Shown: in pieces, positions 61,720 to 64,000 of the stretch
How positions within the stretch are numbered: position 1 is the stretch's first letter
Layout: each line of letters opens with the position of its first letter
NCBI GenBank assembly: GCA_017654935.2
Contig: CM065695.1
Location: forward strand, 32,560,600-32,624,599
Direction of reading: 5' to 3'
DNA: 64,000 nucleotides
From: Phymorhynchus buccinoides
Lineage: Eukaryota; Mollusca; Gastropoda; Neogastropoda; Raphitomidae
The notes under the pieces: generated by a model
Told to the model about the DNA's origin: nothing
The model's input: the letters and a program-made list of their open reading frames with translations, nothing else
The model's database searches: none
Made by a program: the position numbers and the translations under genes

Positions 61720-61805
61720 AAGTTCAAGTTCAAGTTCAAGTATACTTTAATATCTCCCAAAGGGAAATTCAGGTTATAGGTGCAACAACATGACAGAGAT
61801 ACAAC
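61720..61805 (+). mobile_element. 3' tail of a retroposon with (CAAGTT)n
   Basis: Four caagtt units lead into atactttaatatctcccaaa, gggaaattcagg and 'gtgcaacaacatgacagag'. It is the second copy of 32656-32722. Confidence 0.7.
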
Positions 61806-61954
61806 ATAACCGAAACCTTTGAAACAAAGTTATACCAACCAAATAATTATCATTAAAATTCATTACATCAACTTAGACATGTGCACATTTAAAACACAGA
61901 GAGAGAGAGAGGGAGACAATGAGAGAGAGGGAGAAAGAGAGAGAGTACTCGAGA

Positions 61955-61956
<2 letters not shown>

Positions 61957-62051
<95 letters not shown>

Positions 62052-62170
62052 TCTTTTCTAGTTTTTGATGCGAATGTTATGTGTCATTATAACCCCTCCC
62101 CCAGCCTCCCTATGATACGGGCAGAAGGCCTATTCATTAAAATTGTTTGAATTGAATTTTAATTATCTCT

Positions 62171-62249
<79 letters not shown>

Positions 62250-62253
62250 CTCT
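61957..62253. repeat. Two (CT)n arrays
   Basis: CT at 61957-62040 (facing a GA stretch at 61899-61945 as an inverted pair) and at 62180-62253, preceded by a C run. Confidence 0.95.
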
Positions 62254-62639
62254 CACCAATATTATTACCTCTCCTCTACCCCTCTCGGTCATCATAACAT
62301 CCTTCCTTGCGAGTAGAACCTGCCAAGCATGATGGACAAGCCAATGTTTACAGAAGCAAGGTACTGGAGAGACAATTGATTTCAATCAATATAATTATCG
62401 TCTGTGGTCTGTCTGGGTCTGCAATCACTGCCCTCTGTACTATGCTCTATTGACGATGGCGACGCTGCGATACACCCCCTTCTTCCCCCTTTCCCTCTCC
62501 CTCCTTTTTTCTTTTTATCCTTTTCTTTTGTCCGTCCCCCCCCCCCCCCCCCCCCCCCCCCTCCCTCCCTCTTCTTTCATGCAGTAGTACAATCCGCGTG
62601 CACGTCTGTTGCATACTGAATGCTGCCGGTGTTTATAAG

Positions 62640-62938
62640 GCGATTTTAGCCCCATCCCCATTGAAATTCTGGAACCATTTGTTTTTGTTTGGTCCATCCG
62701 TCCGTGCATTCGGACACCAAACCCGGATCATAAGCACGCGAGGGAACTCTGCACCCGCTCGGGATCAGCCTTGTTTTGTTGGTTCCCGAGCGAAGTTGGG
62801 GAACTATTGTTTTTGTCTCTGTCCGTTAGTGCGTCTTTTCGGCCCGTCCGTCCGTGCGTCTGCTTTCGAAGTAACGGTCAAAGGGAAGCAACTGAAGCGA
62901 GGGAACTTGAAACCCCCTCGGGTTTATCTCCGTTGTTT
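62640..62938 (-). mobile_element. Two short hairpin-ended elements, family I (reverse)
   Basis: The first ends at 62774 in the reverse complement of ACAAGGCTGATCCCGAGCGG, analogous to the family A start. The second starts with a GTTCCC / GGGGAAC hairpin (62782-62805) and an 'actattgtttttgtctctgt' run, as in family A, and ends near 62938. Confidence 0.6.
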
Positions 62939-62976
62939 TTGGTGGGTTTTTTTGCTTTTTTTCTATTTAAGCACTC

Positions 62977-63052
62977 AATTGCGCCTGTTTGAAAACCACT
63001 CAATTGCGCCTGTTTTAAAACCACTCAATTGCGCCTGTTTTAAAACCACTCA
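62977..63052 (+). repeat. 25-bp tandem repeat, three units
   Basis: Units 'ctcaattgcgcctgttt' + taaaacca are repeated three times with one base difference. A possible related element head (acaagtggggccttcaaggc) begins at 63074. Confidence 0.9.
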
Positions 63053-63246
63053 CTGCAACAACAACAAAACAAAACAAGTGGGGCCTTCAAGGCTCACTCG
63101 CTGGGTTGTTTTTTGTTTGCTAGTCTACCTGCTTGCCAACATTTGAGGACTGTCTGCCAGGATATAAAAGATATGGCCCAAACAAATAGTTGACGATGTT
63201 CAAGGTCAAAGGTCAAGGTTACGGTAAAGATTACGAATGAAGAATC

Positions 63247-63370
63247 CGATAAACGTCCTCCGGCCTGGAACAGGCAGGCACAGGTGTGGGATATTAGGCC
63301 TAATAGATATCATAATAAAGACGGTGGGACGATTCTGGAGGCACTGCAATACAAGGAAAGTCCCGAGTTT
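63247..63370 (+). mobile_element. SINE-like retroposon, 'AACGTCCTC' family
   Basis: ataaacgtcctccggcctgg, caggtgtgggatatt, gacggtgggacgattctgg and a cccgagtttctaagcaata block, in the same order as at 35185-35300. Confidence 0.62.
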
Positions 63371-64000
63371 CTAAGCAATAAAGATATTACTAATGAAAGT
63401 AATGTAAATAGAGATTGCGAAAATAATAACTATTATTATAATGATTGTACTATACTCATTCAAGCTGGTGTTTTATTTTACTTTATTTCTTTATTCATTT
63501 TATTTATTTGTTTAACTTTTTTTTCTTTTTTTGGTGGGGCTAACACGTGGCAATATTTCTAACACACTTTAGATCAAATCCATGCTTTAGTGAGTTTTCC
63601 TTATGCCGAATTGTTACTGGAAGAAAGAAAAAAACCGACTCTGGTCTATAAAATAAAATGTTAAACATTTTCGAAAAGACTTTATAATGATTTAATGTGG
63701 ACGTGTCTACTCGGGTGCATCTCAAATGCGCCGATTATAATCGCCCCTATGCTCAAGTACGCCGTTTTCCATCATCAACTGCGCCGCTTTTAATATTATA
63801 ATGTATTAATGTAACAATGAGACAATGTGAGAGATTTTTTTTTTTAAATATATAAAAAAATTCAGCCAGTCAATTAGTAAATGCTGATGTATCCACTAAG
63901 ATTTTTTTTATTTTATAAATAATAATCATTATTGGCTAGAAATTTGATATATGTTGATGCGTCCAAGGAAAGTTTGTTAAGTTTAAATCTGCGCGTGTGT

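Larger units (their letters stand above)
55182..64000 (+). other. 3' UTR and downstream flank
   Basis: After the stop there is C-rich, then T-rich sequence. The start is probably 3' UTR, whose end is not fixed. Beyond about 56100 it is mostly repeats. No further gene is recognised; 57180-58040, 60160-60600 and 63380-64000 hold AT-rich sequence without a supported feature. Confidence 0.6.

Overview
The window looks like nuclear genomic DNA of a lophotrochozoan animal, most likely a gastropod mollusc. The reasons are AT-leaning intergenic and intronic sequence, very dense dinucleotide microsatellites and poly(G/C) runs, many short non-autonomous transposons, GT-AG introns, and a metazoan cell-surface receptor gene. 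The species cannot be named from the sequence alone. No rRNA, intact tRNA or CRISPR array was seen.

One host gene is supported. It lies on the + strand in four exons whose splice phases join exactly: 11966-12880 (phase 1 to 1, CUB domain), 17242-17391 (1 to 1, LDL-receptor class A domain), 40328-40728 (1 to 0, transmembrane segment and start of the tail) and 53760-55181 (phase 0 to stop, cytoplasmic tail). The visible product is about 960 residues. The signal-peptide exon or exons are not identified and probably lie before the window. The transmembrane segment and the tail core resemble vertebrate PMEPA1/LDLRAD4, which bind R-SMADs and NEDD4-type ubiquitin ligases. The tail carries a PPNK sequence where the SMAD-interaction motif PPNR lies, and two PPxY motifs. 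The CUB ectodomain is not part of the vertebrate proteins, and it is split by a low-complexity insertion of about 173 residues.

The rest is introns and flanks made largely of repeats. 1-11965 is upstream sequence or intron. Intron 1 (12881-17241) holds a minisatellite and a LINE remnant. Intron 2 (17392-40327) holds a 6.2-kb LTR retrotransposon on the - strand (20630-26855, 5-bp target duplication) with near-identical LTRs of about 1.79 kb and one gag-protease-partial integrase frame that lacks reverse transcriptase and RNase H. Intron 3 (40729-53759) holds a LINE remnant, several MITEs and a short retroposon that begins with the exact 5' end of U2 snRNA. 55182-64000 is 3' UTR and downstream sequence with nested MITEs and a 27-bp minisatellite.

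Across the window I recognise several dispersed families: TTAA-flanked (piggyBac-like) MITEs, a fold-back MITE with an invertible centre, TA- and TTA-flanked MITEs, and a group of elements that share a 5' start (ACAAG…) and end in a short 3' hairpin whose sequence differs by family. In-window comparison of occupied and empty sites supports the insertion boundaries of some of these.
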